Positions 12,547-26,300 of a stretch of DNA of 64,000 bases are shown here, piece by piece. The stretch lies in NCBI GenBank assembly GCA_019671135.1, contig JAHRHY010000005.1, positions 1,612,001 to 1,676,000 of the forward strand, given 5' to 3'. Numbering within the stretch: the stretch's first letter is position 1; each line of letters opens with the position of its first letter. The position numbers and the translations under genes are program-made. A model generated the notes under the pieces. It was not told the DNA's origin. It was given only the letters and a program-made list of their open reading frames with translations, and did not search any database. The stretch comes from Linnemannia hyalina (Eukaryota > Mortierellomycota > Mortierellomycetes > Mortierellales > Mortierellaceae).

Positions 12547-13113
12547 TCCTGGCAATGAAGAGATGTTCGTTCGGAACGAAGAGCGAATGGAGGCGAGCGG
12601 GAAAGGTGATCAGCTTAGGTTGTTTTTGCATTTTCACCTTTTAGAGCACTTTTTTCTTTACTTTGCATTTAGCCGTCACATTCATGGACTGGGGATGGGC
12701 TTGGGTCAAGTCAAGGCTTTACTGAGAATCTCCGGTCGGGGACTGATTAAGTTTACACTTGCACTGTCATCATCACGTACGCGTGCCTTGCGGTGTCAGT
12801 GATGGATGCAAGGGTATCCAAGTTGGCGATCTTGATCATATCGCCGCAACGTACTTGTTCCGATCATTGCTTCGCGCGAGGCTTGACGAATACGCATTAT
12901 CAGCATGACTAACGCTGATCATTTAAAAAAAAAAAAAGAAACTTTATGCTAACAACCTACTCACGGAAAAATGCGCTAAAAAAGATCGAGCAAAGAGACA
13001 AGCGCCGTTGTCCCTCCCGTTTTCTGTTCCTTTCTTTTCTTTATTTTTCTTCTTCCTTTCTTTCCCACACAAATCCTCCTCTCCCCTTCCTCAACCCCTT
13101 CTACGACACGAGA
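12547..13113. promoter_or_regulatory. Divergent promoter region between SUV3 and the M20 deacetylase
   Basis: This stretch lies between two divergent starts. The plus strand is CT-rich at about 13005-13100, just before the deacetylase ATG, and a poly-A run sits at 12924-12936. No coding sequence is supported. Confidence 0.5.
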
Positions 13114-14551
13114 ATGACAACCCCAGAATCCGCCAAGGAACTTCTCGCTTTCCACAAGGGCCTCGTCTCCATCTCTTGCATCACCGAGAACGAATCGCCA
13201 TGCACCCAATTCCTCCAAGCCCACCTTACAAACCTCGGCTACACCGTCGAGCTCCAGACCGTCGCCCCCGGTCGTGAGAACGTCCTGGCCTACCTCGGCA
13301 AAGGACGTAACCCTCGGGTTCTCTTCAACACCCATATCGATGTCGTGCCGCCCTATATCGAGTACCGTGAGGACGAGGAGAATGTCTATGGACGTGGATC
13401 GAGTGATGCCAAAGGCTGTATGGCGGCTCAGGTCCAGGCTGTTGAGGAATTGAGAAAGGAGGGCAAGGTCAAGGAGGGTGATATTGGGTTCTTGTTTGTT
13501 GTTGGTGAGGAGGTTGATCATATTGGCATGGTGGTAAGTTGAGTTTTTTGTTCGTTGTTTGAGGAGCGTGTCAGTTGTGCCTGTTTTTTATTCCCAAAGG
13601 AGAGGTTTGCGCTAGGGATGATGGATGAATGGTTGTTGAGCGTGTGAACAAAACTTCACTCTGTGCCTTCATTTTCTAACAATGTTTTGCGTCATGTTTA
13701 ACTGTGCGTAGAAAGCAAACGATCTCGGTTTGACCCCTGACTACTTGATTGTCGGAGAACCAACAGAGTCCAGGCTGGCTCTGGGACACAAGGGTGTCTT
13801 GCGTCTTAACATCAGCATCGAGGGCAAAGCAGGTACGGATCTATTTCTGACTCATACGAGTGGGACGCATAACAAAGGCCATGAATGACACGGGTGACTG
13901 ACACTTCTTAACCTTGGCTCTGATATGTAATAGCTCACAGCGGATACCCAGAGTTGGGTGTCAGCGCCAACGACAAGATGATTGACCTCTTGCACAGGCT
14001 CATGTCGATTGTAAGTGACTTTTGACAACACGTCAGGAAGATACCGCAAAACAGGGACCAAACGAAAGAACAAAAAATACACAAAGCTAACGTGAGCATC
14101 CTTCGTATTGTAGAAACTCCCCGAGGACCCCTACTTTGGAAAGACGACAATGAACATTGGAACCATCCAAGGAGGACTCGCCGCCAACATTGTCCCCGCT
14201 CTCTCAAAGGCAGGTATCTCCTTCCGCATCGCGACCTCGACCCAAGAAGTCCTGGACCTCGTCGAGCAGGTCCTCCCCGCTGAACAGCAACTCAAGGACA
14301 AGATCTCCATCGAACGTCTGACCTGCTGGGAACCTGTTCGTTGCCACTCTGTCCCTGGATTCGAAACTTTTGTTGCCAACTACTTTACCGACATTCCTTC
14401 GTTCACTACTGCGAAGCATTCGTTGCTATATGGACCTGGAAGCATTCTTTGCGCCCATGCCCCCCACGAGTACATCAACAAGAAGGAGCTGATTGCTGCA
14501 GTTGGAAGCTACAAGGATATTGTCCTGAAACTGTTCGCCGAATCTCAGTAA
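13114..14551 (+). CDS. M20 family acetylornithine deacetylase-like hydrolase (ArgE type)
   Basis: Four exons (13114-13533, 13712-13832, 13934-14010, 14114-14551) encode 351 residues. The metal-site pattern of M20 peptidases is complete: NTHIDVVPP with the His and bridging-metal Asp neighbourhood, GRGSSDAKG with the second Asp, VVGEEVDH with the catalytic Glu pair, IVGEPTE, and a late His in AHAPHEYINKKEL. The lid-domain motif AHSGYPELG is also present. Family knowledge: ArgE-type enzymes remove the acetyl group from N-acetylornithine or related N-acyl amino acids using two zinc or cobalt ions. No targeting peptide is obvious, so it is probably cytosolic. The exact substrate could be another N-acyl amino acid. 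Confidence 0.88.
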
Positions 14552-14658
14552 ATAGCTATACCATCATAGACATAGAGAAGAAATACAGCGTGTGTATGTG
14601 ATGAAAATGGTTGTTATTATGAAATGGGAATAGTTTTTGTGTGCAATGCGATGATGGT

Positions 14659-17600
14659 CTAGATCTGGGTTGCCTGTTCACTCTCACCACCGTGTGACTC
14701 CTCCCCTTCCTCCTGTTGCTGCTGCTCATCCTCTTGTTCTTCCTCGTCGTCGGCCTCACCAACTCCTGTGATCTCGACAATGGACTCATCCATGGGTCCT
14801 ATTGACGACTCCATAAACGACATGAACGAATCGGATCCAGATGCAAAGACAGAGGCGCTGAGTGAGAAGGGAGAAACATGCTCGGATGATGCTGACGCGG
14901 AAAACTCTTCGGCCAGCGAGAGATATTGTTGTTGTTGCGCTGTTCCTGACCTGGACTGGCCAACCTGTTCCTCTGCCTTCTCTGCCACCGCCTTGGCCAG
15001 TTGTTCAGCCAACGATCCTGCGCCGACCAAAGAGTAGCCTAGATCCTCGACCTCTGCCTGGTCCCCCTGTTTCCGTGAAGAAGTTGACGATGCGGTAGCG
15101 GGTATACTTGACGATCCAGAAACAGGCTCGGTATCGTCGTCGTTCTCACGGAGATGACGGCGACGTCCCAAAACATCCTTCAGCTCATGCACCATCTTGG
15201 AGTTATCATAGACACGCTCCTTCTTGGCGTCCTCCTGTTCCCGCAACAGCTTCTGATGTGCTATCCTCTCAGCGCGCGTCATCTTGGCCATTGCAGATCC
15301 ATCGGCAGAAAATCCAAGTCTCCGCGGCAATGAAGGCCCAGACTCTGTAGAAGCCTCCCAGGTCTCTTCCCGCTTGGCCGCCAAAGCCATAAGACGCTGT
15401 TGATCCTCCAAGGTCTCCATCGAGTCCACTACTGGTCCATCATGTCCTGCCGATTCTCCCAATGTATCCAGTCCAAGTCCGTGTCCCACGCCTTGTGAAT
15501 CGCTCAGTGCAGATGGTGAATCTGATCCTTGAGCGGGAAGAGTCTGGGGGGGTTCAAAAACGTGGTTGAGAGCCGTTTTTCCGAGTTGCCATTCCGATGC
15601 CATCATGCCGATATCCTGACTAATTGAGTCGTATTGTAGTTCCAGTAATCGCCGTTTTTCAGTGTCCACAGGGTCTATTGTTCAAGTAGCAACAGGAGAG
15701 GGAGGGGGGATTATTTAGTATCCTGCTGCATATGTATCGTCATATTTGACGAGAAAGGTGCCCACAGGTGCAATATTTTACCTTGACGACCGGTTTCCTT
15801 GATGTCCTCATTGCAGATGTACAGTTTTGCCTGGACGCCACGAACGTGTTGTTCCAGGAGCGCGAGTCGTTGAACAAAGGGTTGCAGTTGCTTATCCCGA
15901 GGCGAGCTATTGTTGCCGTGGGTATCAATCCGAGGCAGGGTATCTAAATAGACCAAAGAAAAAAAAACAGTTGCGTCAGATCGCGTGCCACAATTCATCC
16001 TGACATCAACTGCGACACAGAGGCATGTTTTCTAGACCCGATAGTGAGGTTGCTCCTAACTTACATAATTCGGTATCCAGCACTTTGCTCAGTTCAGCAA
16101 CCACATATTCAATTCCTTGGAGGCCCTCTTGGAGGACATCATGTACAACAGTCCAGTTCCGGTCATAGTCCTTGAGAGCATGGTGAAGTCCCTGACGTCC
16201 TTTCCTGCTCTTACGGCGAATCGATAACAGTTCACAGAGAAACTCCCGTCGGAATCCATGCATCTTTTGAAAGTTCTTTCGCAAGCGTTCCAGTGAAGTC
16301 ATTTCGGGAGAAGAAGCCGTCGGAGAAGAGCCACCGGCATCGGCGTTCGAGTATATGCTAGATCGAGGTGAAACCATGGAGAGCGATCCCGAATCCGAGT
16401 CCTCTCCTTCAGAAGCAGACCAAGAGGTGTGATGGCGTCGAGCGGGCCGTCTTCCAAAGGCCAAAAATCGTTGTTGTTCGGCATTAATCAATGGGCTGTT
16501 GAGGCTGGGTTCGTGATAGCTTGAAGGTCGGCTCCGGTTTGATCCTCCTGTCAAGGTGCGGCTACGGCGTTTCGAGGTCGAGTGCTGTCGGGCGTGATGA
16601 GTGTAGTGCGAGGGCAGAGGCATATGGGCATCCGAGGTGGGCGAGGCAGTCAGGGTCAGAGAATCGTTGGCAAGGTGGTTGTTGTTGGCAGATTGGGTCT
16701 GGATAGTCAAATTGGCGAGGCGGTTGTCAGGCGTGCTGGGTGAAGCAAAGGTTCCAGTAATATGGGCTCCTCCACCTCCAGTCGCGTCCAGGTAACCGGG
16801 AGAGTTGGGTCGAGATGAGGGCGTAATGTTGTACATGTCCAACAAGGTGCTCAGGCGTTTATGGTCGATATGGGATTGCAAGGTTTCGGTCGATTTCTGG
16901 AACAGTGCGCCGCTCTTGAGAAGAGTAGCAACCAACTGCGCCCGGACCATGTTACAGCGTCGCGTCTTTGAAGCCTGCTCGATCCGGGAGATGGGCGCAA
17001 GTGGGGTCGATAGACGATAGCCTCTGGATACCAGCTCGATTTCCTGAATGACCATGATTGCTCGATTGACTTTGACGTCGAGGGACTGGCATTCATTGAC
17101 AAGCAATTGGAGCGATCGAAGGGCCTGGTTCTGGGTAGTTTGGAGCTTACGGCGGTGCTATTATGCAAATATCGATCGAGAAACGCCATTCGTTAGTCCA
17201 TCGTCACGACGCAGGCGTAGAGCAGGCAAAAAAAGAAAACAAAAAGAATAAAGGATTGTCAAAGGTGTTGTTGCGGAGGAACTTGAATAGACAATTTAGA
17301 CTTACAATGATACGGAGCATCCATGCGGAGGATATAACAGTGAGGGTGATGGCAGCTGCGCGGCTCAAGAGAGTTTTGAGGATAGGCATTCGACCGACCC
17401 GTGTACGTGCCAGGGCCGATCGGGCAATGAGCGTTGCAAGCGTGCCGAATCCGAGGAGGTAGCCGAATCGACCAGGACTGAAATTGGCGGCGTATTCGAT
17501 CGTGATGGGGGTGTCTGTGCGACGACCACGCTCGTGCGTGTGCAAGGTCGCAGCCTTGTTGAGGAAAGGGGATGTACAAATAAAGTACTTGAAACGTTCC

Positions 17601-18166
17601 TCAAACTCGGCATCCTCTGCGTCTGAAGCCGAAGGTGAGAACGTATGCTAATAGCCATGATTTGAGCAAGGGACAGGTAATCGGACAGGTGTGAGCAACG
17701 ATACTTGGTAAAAAAACAAAACAAACAAAGGTCAAGAGGGCACATGAAAAAGGAGCTAAGGGCAACTGAGCTGAGGGAAGGGAACAAACAACAACCACGG
17801 GAGCAGGTGGGTTATGCAGGAAATAAACGGATCCGCGACATACCGTCAAGTACTCGATCAGATGGGTCAGCATGCCGACAGTGTTGTTGGCCATCCGCTT
17901 GCCGACTGAGTCAGGTTTCGGACCTGGCTCGCGAACAGGAACTGGTGAATGTTGTAGGTCAGGCCCATGCTGTTCCTCTTGAATGTCTATAGAAAGGTTG
18001 CGTGTTTCGGTACAAAAAGAGGGAAGAGAGGTCGAGGTTGAGTTTCAGGGAGGGGCGAATGGAATGACTTCGGAGATCCCGTTTTGGCGGTGGCACGAGG
18101 TAGGGTGCAGGTACCTTGCATATACTGGGCTAGAGGCGAGTCCTCGTAGACCACAATGTCTGCCAT
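14659..18166 (-). CDS. Vezatin/Inp2-like membrane protein
   Basis: Seven exons (18166-18115, 17986-17844, 17647-17306, 17157-16065, 15943-15782, 15674-14659; the first two join in phase 1, giving six splice blocks in total) encode about 935 residues. Two hydrophobic segments lie near residues 124-143 and 156-178. They are followed by a helical region with RAIMVIQEIELVSRGYRLS and SLERLRKNFQKMHGFRREFL. This arrangement resembles fungal vezatin-domain proteins such as Inp2, the peroxisomal receptor for class V myosin. The middle holds a long disordered Ser-rich linker. The C-terminal third contains a helical MTRAERIAHQKLLREQ segment and ends in an acidic Glu/Gln stretch. The recognised part is the two-TM plus helical core. 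Peroxisome or membrane-junction function is inference. Ten-fold shorter flanking frames are shadows. Confidence 0.6.
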
Positions 18167-18898
18167 TGGTTGAAGAGGGTCAAAAGGTGATTTGTTCTTC
18201 TGGTGGCGGAAGGGCCCAGTCGAGGTAGGAAGGTGAGCAGCCCTTCAGTAGCTAGCGGGCCGAATCAACGCCGGTGGGAGGAGGAGCTGAATGGAGAGAG
18301 GGAGAGTATGAATTGTGGTCCGAATGAAAAGAGGCTTTTGGTTTTGGTGATGGCTAAGGTCCAGAGAGAGGTATAGTGTGAGTGGTGAACTGGAGGAGGT
18401 TGGTGTTGGAATTGCTGGTATGGTTGGTATGGAGCGAGCTGTCGCTGGAAGTAAAAAAATAAAGGGGGAGAGGGTGTACAAGGGCAACGTCTACCGACAC
18501 GATCGAAGAAAGGAAAAAGGAGCAATGTAACGAAATGGGGAAATGTAAAAAGGGAAAGGCGGATGGTTGGGGGAGTGTTGATGCCAAGAGGTAAGTGAAT
18601 GAGTGCGCGGTTGGTAAAAGGTGATGTGAAGTGGAGAAGAGTGAGAGGAGGGAGAGGTGGGTAAAGTCAAGAAGGGAGAGGAATCAGTCGTGTATGAATG
18701 AGGGGGTGTGTGAGTGGGGAATCGAGAATCGAGAATCGAGAATGGGACGAGAGAAGAGGGCTGAAGGGAAAGGAGGGGGATGTTGGACGGTGAAAAGGAA
18801 TATAAAAAAAAGTAACATAAAGAACCATTGGGTCTGATGGGATACTGGAATGACAAGCAAAGAAGTACCGATAGGCCAAGAAAAAGAAAAAAAAAAGT

Positions 18899-18922
18899 CT
18901 CTGTCTCTCTCTCTCTCTCTCG
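18899..18922. repeat. (CT)n microsatellite
   Basis: A nearly perfect CT dinucleotide run lies in the CT-rich upstream region of the vezatin-like gene. Confidence 0.8.
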
Positions 18923-21297
18923 TCTTCTCTATTCTCTTCCCTTCCTCTCGTGTTCCCTCCCTGGGATCCATCGTACCCTATTCTCTTCTTTCTTTCTCTC
19001 CTCTTTCTCTCCTCTTTCTCTCTTGGACGCTGCTATGCGAGACTATTGGACGAGACTACTGATCAACTGATGGGATAAGTCGAATGGCACACACCCTCTT
19101 CGTCTCACCCACTCACTGATCGCTGCTTGTGCCTGAAATTCTTTTTCTGGCAGGCAATCGCCAAGGGGACTCACGATCGACGAACAGAAGGACCCAAAAA
19201 TACAAAGTATGACATCCGGCATTAATATCATTATTTTCACGCCCCTCCTTCAATTGAGAGCATTCATCTGTCCAGTTCTTTCTTGTACATATATGTTCTC
19301 TTGGTATCTGCGACAGTCGTTGGAGCATGCGCCTGCAGTTACTGCAATGGATCTGTTGCCTTCAAAATAAAAAAGAAAGAAATCCTCGCCACGGTCGTGT
19401 CTTTTCGAAAAAGGGTTGAGAACAGCTCGGCGTTAACAGAGTTCACTTTGTGGCATTCAAGTCAACAATAACGTTCTGTTATTATCCAAACACCGTCTAC
19501 AAATGGAGTTTTAACCCCACATAAAATAACCTGCTGCCTGCTTCACCGGAAATAAGATAAAAAGCACGGCTCATCGCCTCATTTATGCGGGGGATACAAA
19601 GTGAGTAAGTCGATATCCTGGCCCCCCTCATTCACTCTCTATCTCACTGGGGCCATGGTCTTGGCGATACAATATTCTCAATTGCTTCTTGGCTGACTGT
19701 ACTGCTGACACACTATTCACTTTAACAGAACGGTTTGTTATCCTACCGCATTTCGACTAGCGTTGACTAAACGCAAACACAAGAAAAACACCATTGTGCT
19801 CAAGTTCAGAGAATGGGTCGGTGAAGTTGTTGTGTGGCACATGCCAGAGGGACCCAGGGAAATCGAGCCAAAGGTGGAAAAAAATGAAGGGCACGATCCT
19901 TAGATATTTTATTTTATTTTAAGGTGAGAGAAGGTCCTCACCCTCTACAAAAATCAAAGCACATGGAATGGTTGCACACGCACCCTTTTCAGTTAGTTCC
20001 TCCCTATTTTGCTCAACAGCATTGGTGAAATAAACATGAGAGCATTTTATCAGTTCTCTTCATTGCGGTCCAAACCATGAAGCATCGTTGCGCATCAAGC
20101 AGGGTCGACGTTATCCCCTCATAATCAACATGCACACTTGCCCAATGGTTAATTATTAATATTCAGCTGACGAATATGTGCATACGCGACTCTTGATATC
20201 CTCAACAAGAATGACGTGGATGGATGAAGGTGACGGACTCTATCAATTGCCAAGAAAGAGTGAAAGAAGAAAAAACAAATGTCCGTGATGTGATCGAAAG
20301 CAAAGACCCTTCCCTTGAGCAGACAGAACTCTGAACAGAATAAAAAATTGCAATCACCGGCAAAGCTCCTGACTGGACCAGCTCGAAGGTCACATCATTG
20401 AGCAATTAGTATATGGATCATAGACGTTCTTTTTATGTCAGCTCCATTGTGGAGGTACACCCCAAAGATACAATGTGGGACGTGGAGTGTAATAGAAGAA
20501 TCAAAAGCTGCCTCAAACAATACGCATATGTTATGTGGAGAATTGAGGGCTTATTCAGCGTGGCTGTGCTAAGTCCCAAAAGCGCTAAATCCACTCAGCA
20601 CAGGAGACATCCTGCAAGAAACTACCTATCCGGCAGACCGACATACATACATACAGAATACCCATGCTAACGCATCAACCTACATAAGAAAGGACCCCGA
20701 ATGAATCCATCCATCAGCACTCGTGTGCAGTCTACAAAAAAAATGGTTTCGCTTCTTTGTCTATTGTTTTTTGTTTTGTTTGGGATCTTCTTGTTGCAGC
20801 CACGCGTCATGAACACGGAGAGCGACAAAGCAATAATCGCCTCACTCCCAAACGCTGATGTAGTAAACAAGGGTCCACTAATGACATGTCATCCAAGAGT
20901 CTCCTCCCCCTTCCCTCATTCATTCCTCTCGCTCCCCCTTCATTTTCTCTCTCCCTTTTCACACACGCCTTCACTTCCCTCCACTTGTAGCCTCTCACTT
21001 GTATTCTATTCTCACTCTCCCTCACTTACTATCTTTCTCTCTCCCGCTTTTTCCATATTATCAAGGGTCGCAGAGTAGCCAGTCAGCACTGACAGAGCTA
21101 AAATGGGTCGTCAGAACATGGGTCTGGTATTAAAAAGGGTAATAGTCTCGCATGCTTCTTCGCCTTGTGTCCCCCGCCTCCCTTTTTCTGGGCAGGGACA
21201 TCAACAACAAAAGCAAATACTAAGCCCACCTCATGGCACATTTGTTTGCCTGCCTACGCACCCTCAGTCTATCTCATCTATTACATGCCTCTCCTTG

Positions 21298-21319
21298 TAT
21301 CTCTCTCTCTCTCTCTCTC
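21298..21319. repeat. (CT)n microsatellite
   Basis: Perfect CT run in the pyrimidine-rich region upstream of the MYB gene. A second CT run is at 21489-21507. Confidence 0.8.
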
Positions 21320-22253
21320 CTCCCATCTCTCTGTTCCTCCCGCGCGCGCCCTCTCTTCTTCACTGTCGTGGCCCAAGTGCCACGCCAAACCCTTGCTCTC
21401 AATTGACAACTCGCTCTTATTTCTCCACATACCTCAATCACCCCCTTACATCATGACATCGACTCACTCTCTTATCATACCACCAATTCTCTCTCTCTCT
21501 CTCTCTCACTCACTCACTCCATAGCTCTTGTTTGACCCCTGAGTCTCCCTGTAATGCCTATCCGCACCCTCTTCCTTTTTTTGTTTGCTTTGCCATTGTC
21601 TTCAAATATGTGCATGTGCTGCCCCCTTCTCGCCCTACACCATGTTGAAGGCCTGATGATAGGAGTTCATTTTCCCCATTGGCATGAAGTGAAATAAGTA
21701 GTCAATGAATGTTCTTTATGGCTAGCTCCTTAGGAGGAGTGCACCTTCTTCTTTCTTCTCCTGCGTCTCTCCCCTTCTGTCTCCTCTTTGTCTGACTGTG
21801 CGTTATGAACCTTGGTTCTGTTCTTTAGGAATAAGTAACTAAAAGCAGGCAGCAAAGAGGAAAAGTGGAAGAGATGAAATGCTTAAGGGAGGACACTATC
21901 TTTCTACTGTGGAGGAATGATCTCCTCTACTCTGCACCACAAGGATGATGATTATCGCCTCCTTTCCTGCCTATTTCTTCCTCCTCCCTTGAGTTGTGTC
22001 TCTCCCTTCTCCCCTTTTGCCCAATGCACCCTTACACATACAAACAACGGGAGCAGAAAGAAAGGACCAAAGTTTCCTCTGTCTCCTGTCAAAGTTCCAC
22101 CCTCCATCTCCAGAGAAACCAAAAAAAAAAAAAAAAATGTTCGTCAGGAGGCAGGAGGAGATACAGGCAGAGGAGGAAGAAAGTATACACTTGCAGCCCT
22201 CCTTTCTTCTTGATCTCAGGCTATTGTTGATGTTGAAGTGGGACCATGTTTTC

Positions 22254-22271
22254 AGAGAGAGAGAGAGAGAG
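22254..22271. repeat. (AG)n microsatellite
   Basis: AG dinucleotide run followed by GAAA units. It is purine-rich on the plus strand, opposite to the surrounding pyrimidine-rich leader. Confidence 0.8.
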
Positions 22272-23315
22272 AAAGAAAGAAACAAGAGCGGGAGACAGAA
22301 CAAAAAGATACAAGGGTGATGGAACATTAATAGTGAGAGTGAGAGAATAAAAGAAAAGAAGAGGAGGCGATGATGCCCCATTCCATTCTTTCCCAGGAAC
22401 ACGCAGGGCAGCCTTGTGGCCTGCCGACCGCCTCCCCGAATGGGCCATGCGAAGAACCTTTCTCTTTCCTCCGGTCCCTTTTTTTTTCTTTTTTTTTGTG
22501 CCATTACTTTTTTTTTCTATGGCCCTTTGTCATTTTGCATCCCCTTTGTCCGTCAGTGACCCTTCTGCAAGAGAGTGTTGGTCCTCTGCTCTCTGCCACG
22601 ACACACATACATGGACACGCCTTTTTCCGCCTTCTCTTCCTCTTCGTCTTGTTTTTCCTTCCCCTTTTGTCCACACCACATCAATCTCACTCCTCTTCTT
22701 CTTTGCCTTCCCCCTTCACCTCTATGCCTTTTTTTCTCTTCCTTTTTCTACAACTCAATTCATTCTTTTCTTTCTTCCACTTTGGCCTATCTCGCGCGTT
22801 CTTCATCATTTTCCCACCATTTCCCGCTGTTGTTGTTTTGTTTTCATTGTTATAGTAGCTGTTAATAGTGTTGTTGCAAACATTTCCACAACGGAACCAA
22901 ACAACACTTGAAACGACAAACAGTAACAGACCAGCCAGAAACAAAAGTGAAAAGAAAGACGATTCATTTTGTGGCCCGCATCCTTTTTTCTTTGTGATAA
23001 ATACTGGACCCTTTTTTTCCTTCTTCCCTTCTTTTCTACGTTCACCGCCTTCTTGGACAGAAGCCAGCTCAGCTCCATCCTCGCTCCTTTTTTCCTCTCC
23101 TCCTACCGCCTCTTCCTCCCTCACTCTCTGTCCTACTCATTCATCACAGGACTTTCAGTTCAATCAACTACAACCGCCATCGCCAACCTCTTACCGTCAT
23201 CTTCACTTCTCAACTCTTGCTTTTGTTTCTTTCTTTCCTCTTCCTCTCTCTCTTCTTCCAACCTTTTTTCTTCTTCCTCTTTACCTCTTTCCTTCCTCCC
23301 CTCAACTAATCAACC

Positions 23316-26300
23316 ATGAAGACTCGCGCAGCGCTGCCCCCGCTGAACACCTGTCACCACTCCATGGAGCACTCCATGGAGAGGATGACCTTCAACTCGC
23401 CCAACCCTTCGTCAGCCGCATCTTCCGTCTCCATGGCTTCCATCCATGGTAACAATTATCCTCACCACCACCACCCTTTTGCCTTCACCTCTGCCGCCAT
23501 GCACTCTCACCCCCAACTCAACTACAACGACGGTCCCTGGCAGCGCCATGAGGTAAGAAAAACAGTAACAGCAGACTGCTGCAGCAGCAGTAGCAACAAA
23601 CAAACAGGAATAACCAATCCATCTCAAACAATATTCCTCTGCATGTTATTTTTTGGCCTTCCCGCCACCTACCCTTCACCCAGAGCTTTCTTTTCCTTGG
23701 CCCATCACCCACTCCCTTTCTCTCCATCCATCTATATCTCCCTTTTTCTTTCTCCTATCTTTTTTCCTTCCTCTATGTTCTCCTGGGAACGTGCTATTTT
23801 GTGTGTGCGTGTGTGTGTTTCTTACTCCCTACCTTACACCAAGGGAATGACACACTAACCGCCTCCATAGGCGCGCGTGTGCGGTAATCGCTTCCTCTTC
23901 CTCTAACCCATAACCCCAAGCTGCCCTGAAAAATTGACGTGCGGTGCAATGGTGTTCTCTTTTCCTCCTCCCTCCCCTCCCTTTCCCCACTTTTCCACAT
24001 TCTCTTTGGGCTAATTTAAAGGGGGCGATCCCCTTTTTCTCATCCCGCGGAAAAAATATAGTTTTGTCACTAATGGACGCAAGACGAACACCGTGAACTG
24101 ATCATACCCTCAAACGCACGGTCCAACGCGTTTCGCGATTATTATTTCAATTGCTTCTTGATGTGATAGGACCATTTGTTGAACGAGGCTGTCAACACTT
24201 ATGGCACAAAGTCATGGAAGTCCGTCGCTGACTATGCCTTCCCGGACGGATCCAGAGACCGCAACGAATGCATGCATCGATGGAGGGCCCTTTCCTCTAT
24301 TCGGCCCCGTCAGGTCAAAGGTCCCTGGACTGATGAGGTAACCTTACACACTCATACATACACTCTACCCTTCTTCATCTCCTCATCTCGCATGTCGATT
24401 ATCTCACCTACAGTAGTACACAGTGGCAGTTACAGGGACAAGGGGGACAAGGAGGCCAAGAATGTTAACCAGGTGTTATTTTTATCTTTTTCTTTGTATG
24501 ACTATATAGGAGGACAGAAAGCTCCGTGAGCTCGTGAACGAGTACGGCCCTGAGAAGTGGGTCTTCATTGCCTCCAGGATCGGATCTCGAACCGGAAAGC
24601 AATGCCGCGAGAGATGGCATAACCACCTCGACCCTCTGAGTAAGCCATCCATCTCACTATGTGGTTGCGTGTTTGTTTTGTTTTCTTCGTCTCCCCTTTT
24701 CTTTTTTTGCAGAAAATGAATGACAAAAAAAACTCGTTGGGTCCTTGTCATTAACATGCATGATCTCACTTTTCCCCCCCTCCCTCCCTTCCTTCCCTTC
24801 CTTTCCCTCCCTCCCTGGCTACCTCCCTCTCTCTCCCTCTCTTTCTTTCCCTCGTTTTCACATTTCTCTATCTTTTCACTCGCTTACGTGTTAAACAAAT
24901 CCTCCTCCATCTAACGTGTATCCACACACAGTCAACAAAGCCCCTTTCACTCATGAAGAAGACCTGCGTATCTTGGAGCTCTACAACCAGCTCGGATCCA
25001 AGTGGGCCGAGATGGCCAAACATATGCCCGGGCGCCCGGATAATGCAATCAAGAACCATTTCAACACGACCATGCAACGCAAGAAGCGTCGTATGTCCAT
25101 GCCTATTATCCATTCCGATTACCCCTATCGTCATAACCAGATCCACCCTGCTCTTCGTCATCACAGCAATAGTGGCAACAACCATAACGGTCAACAGCAG
25201 TTCTTGCCTGCATCTTCTGGATTCAGAGCCGGTCCTGGTCTTGCCGCTGTTGTTGGTGGTAATGATGCTCCTCAACCCACATCAGCAACTACCTCGCCTT
25301 CATCGACATCCTCAACTTCGCCCCTGGGACCCGGCATGTCGATGCCTGACGGAGGAAACGGACCCTTCCATATGCCCAATGCGATGGCCCGCTTCATGCC
25401 TTACGAACGTCGTCACTCCCTGCCCATCTCCAGCATCTTGGCCCCTTCTTCATCCAACTCCCTCCCCTCCCCTCCATCATCGTCCCACAACAGCACCAAC
25501 AACAGCGGCAGTTTGATTCTCCCCTCGCCCCCCAAAACCCCCGATGTCAACCGTCGCAAGAGCACACTCTCGTCCTGGTGCATCACCCCACCTCCTGGTC
25601 GGACCCAATTCGGAAGCAATGCCATGCAGACCCCTTACACCTTCTCAGCCTCTTCGTCCTCCATCTTCTCTGCATCGTCATCATCACCCTCGTTGGGCGG
25701 CTCTCCTATCTCCAACAATAGCATAACCCTGCCTGGAATTGCATCCTTCGCGCATGCTTCCGAACACAACCAACAACAACAATCACCCACACCGTCGTTG
25801 CCCTTGTTCAGACATAGAAATGGCTCCCTCCCTTCCCTTCATCACCCCTTGGATCCCCCCAACCCTATCATGAAGAGGAGCGCGTCCAACCCCACGACCT
25901 CTATCCATTATCACCAATCCTCCTTCGGTGGTAATTTCACGCCCTCAAACTCTGCCTCATCCTTGGCGACCTCCCCTCCTTCCCTGCTGTCCAGCTCGTT
26001 TTCCTCGCAGCAAAAGATGCCTCCTTCTTCGTCCATCATTCCTTCAGTCCGACATATCCAGGCAGTCGTCGTCGAGAATGACTGTGGCCGCGCCCTGAAA
26101 CGCGAACCTAGCCAAGAGCGCTTCCAGCACCACCAAAACCATGGCCACATCGAGTACCGCCAACGTCATTACAATCATACCGACGAAGAGGACGAAGATA
26201 TGCTCTCCTCCGACCAAGAGTCGATCGGTCTGACTGAGGATGAGGACCTTGACGAAAAGGATCATGATGACCTTGATGAGGATGACAAGGATGATGGCCC

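Larger units (their letters stand above)
18167..23315. other. Gene-free interval of about 5.1 kb between two divergent genes
   Basis: No gene is supported. 18230-18870 is pyrimidine-rich on the minus strand (leader of the vezatin-like gene). 20900-21530 and 22440-23315 are pyrimidine-rich on the plus strand (leader side of the MYB gene). 19050-20700 has mixed composition without a coherent reading frame. Simple CT or AG repeats are listed separately. The interval probably holds long regulatory regions or untranslated exons. Confidence 0.5.

Noticed and set aside
12287..12802. 171-codon plus-strand frame
   Set aside because: Antisense to SUV3 exon 1 and its promoter, with no motif and no splice context.
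22370..23452. Several overlapping Ser/Phe/Leu-rich frames
   Set aside because: Produced by the CT-rich leader of the MYB gene. Different frames are equally open, so none is favoured.
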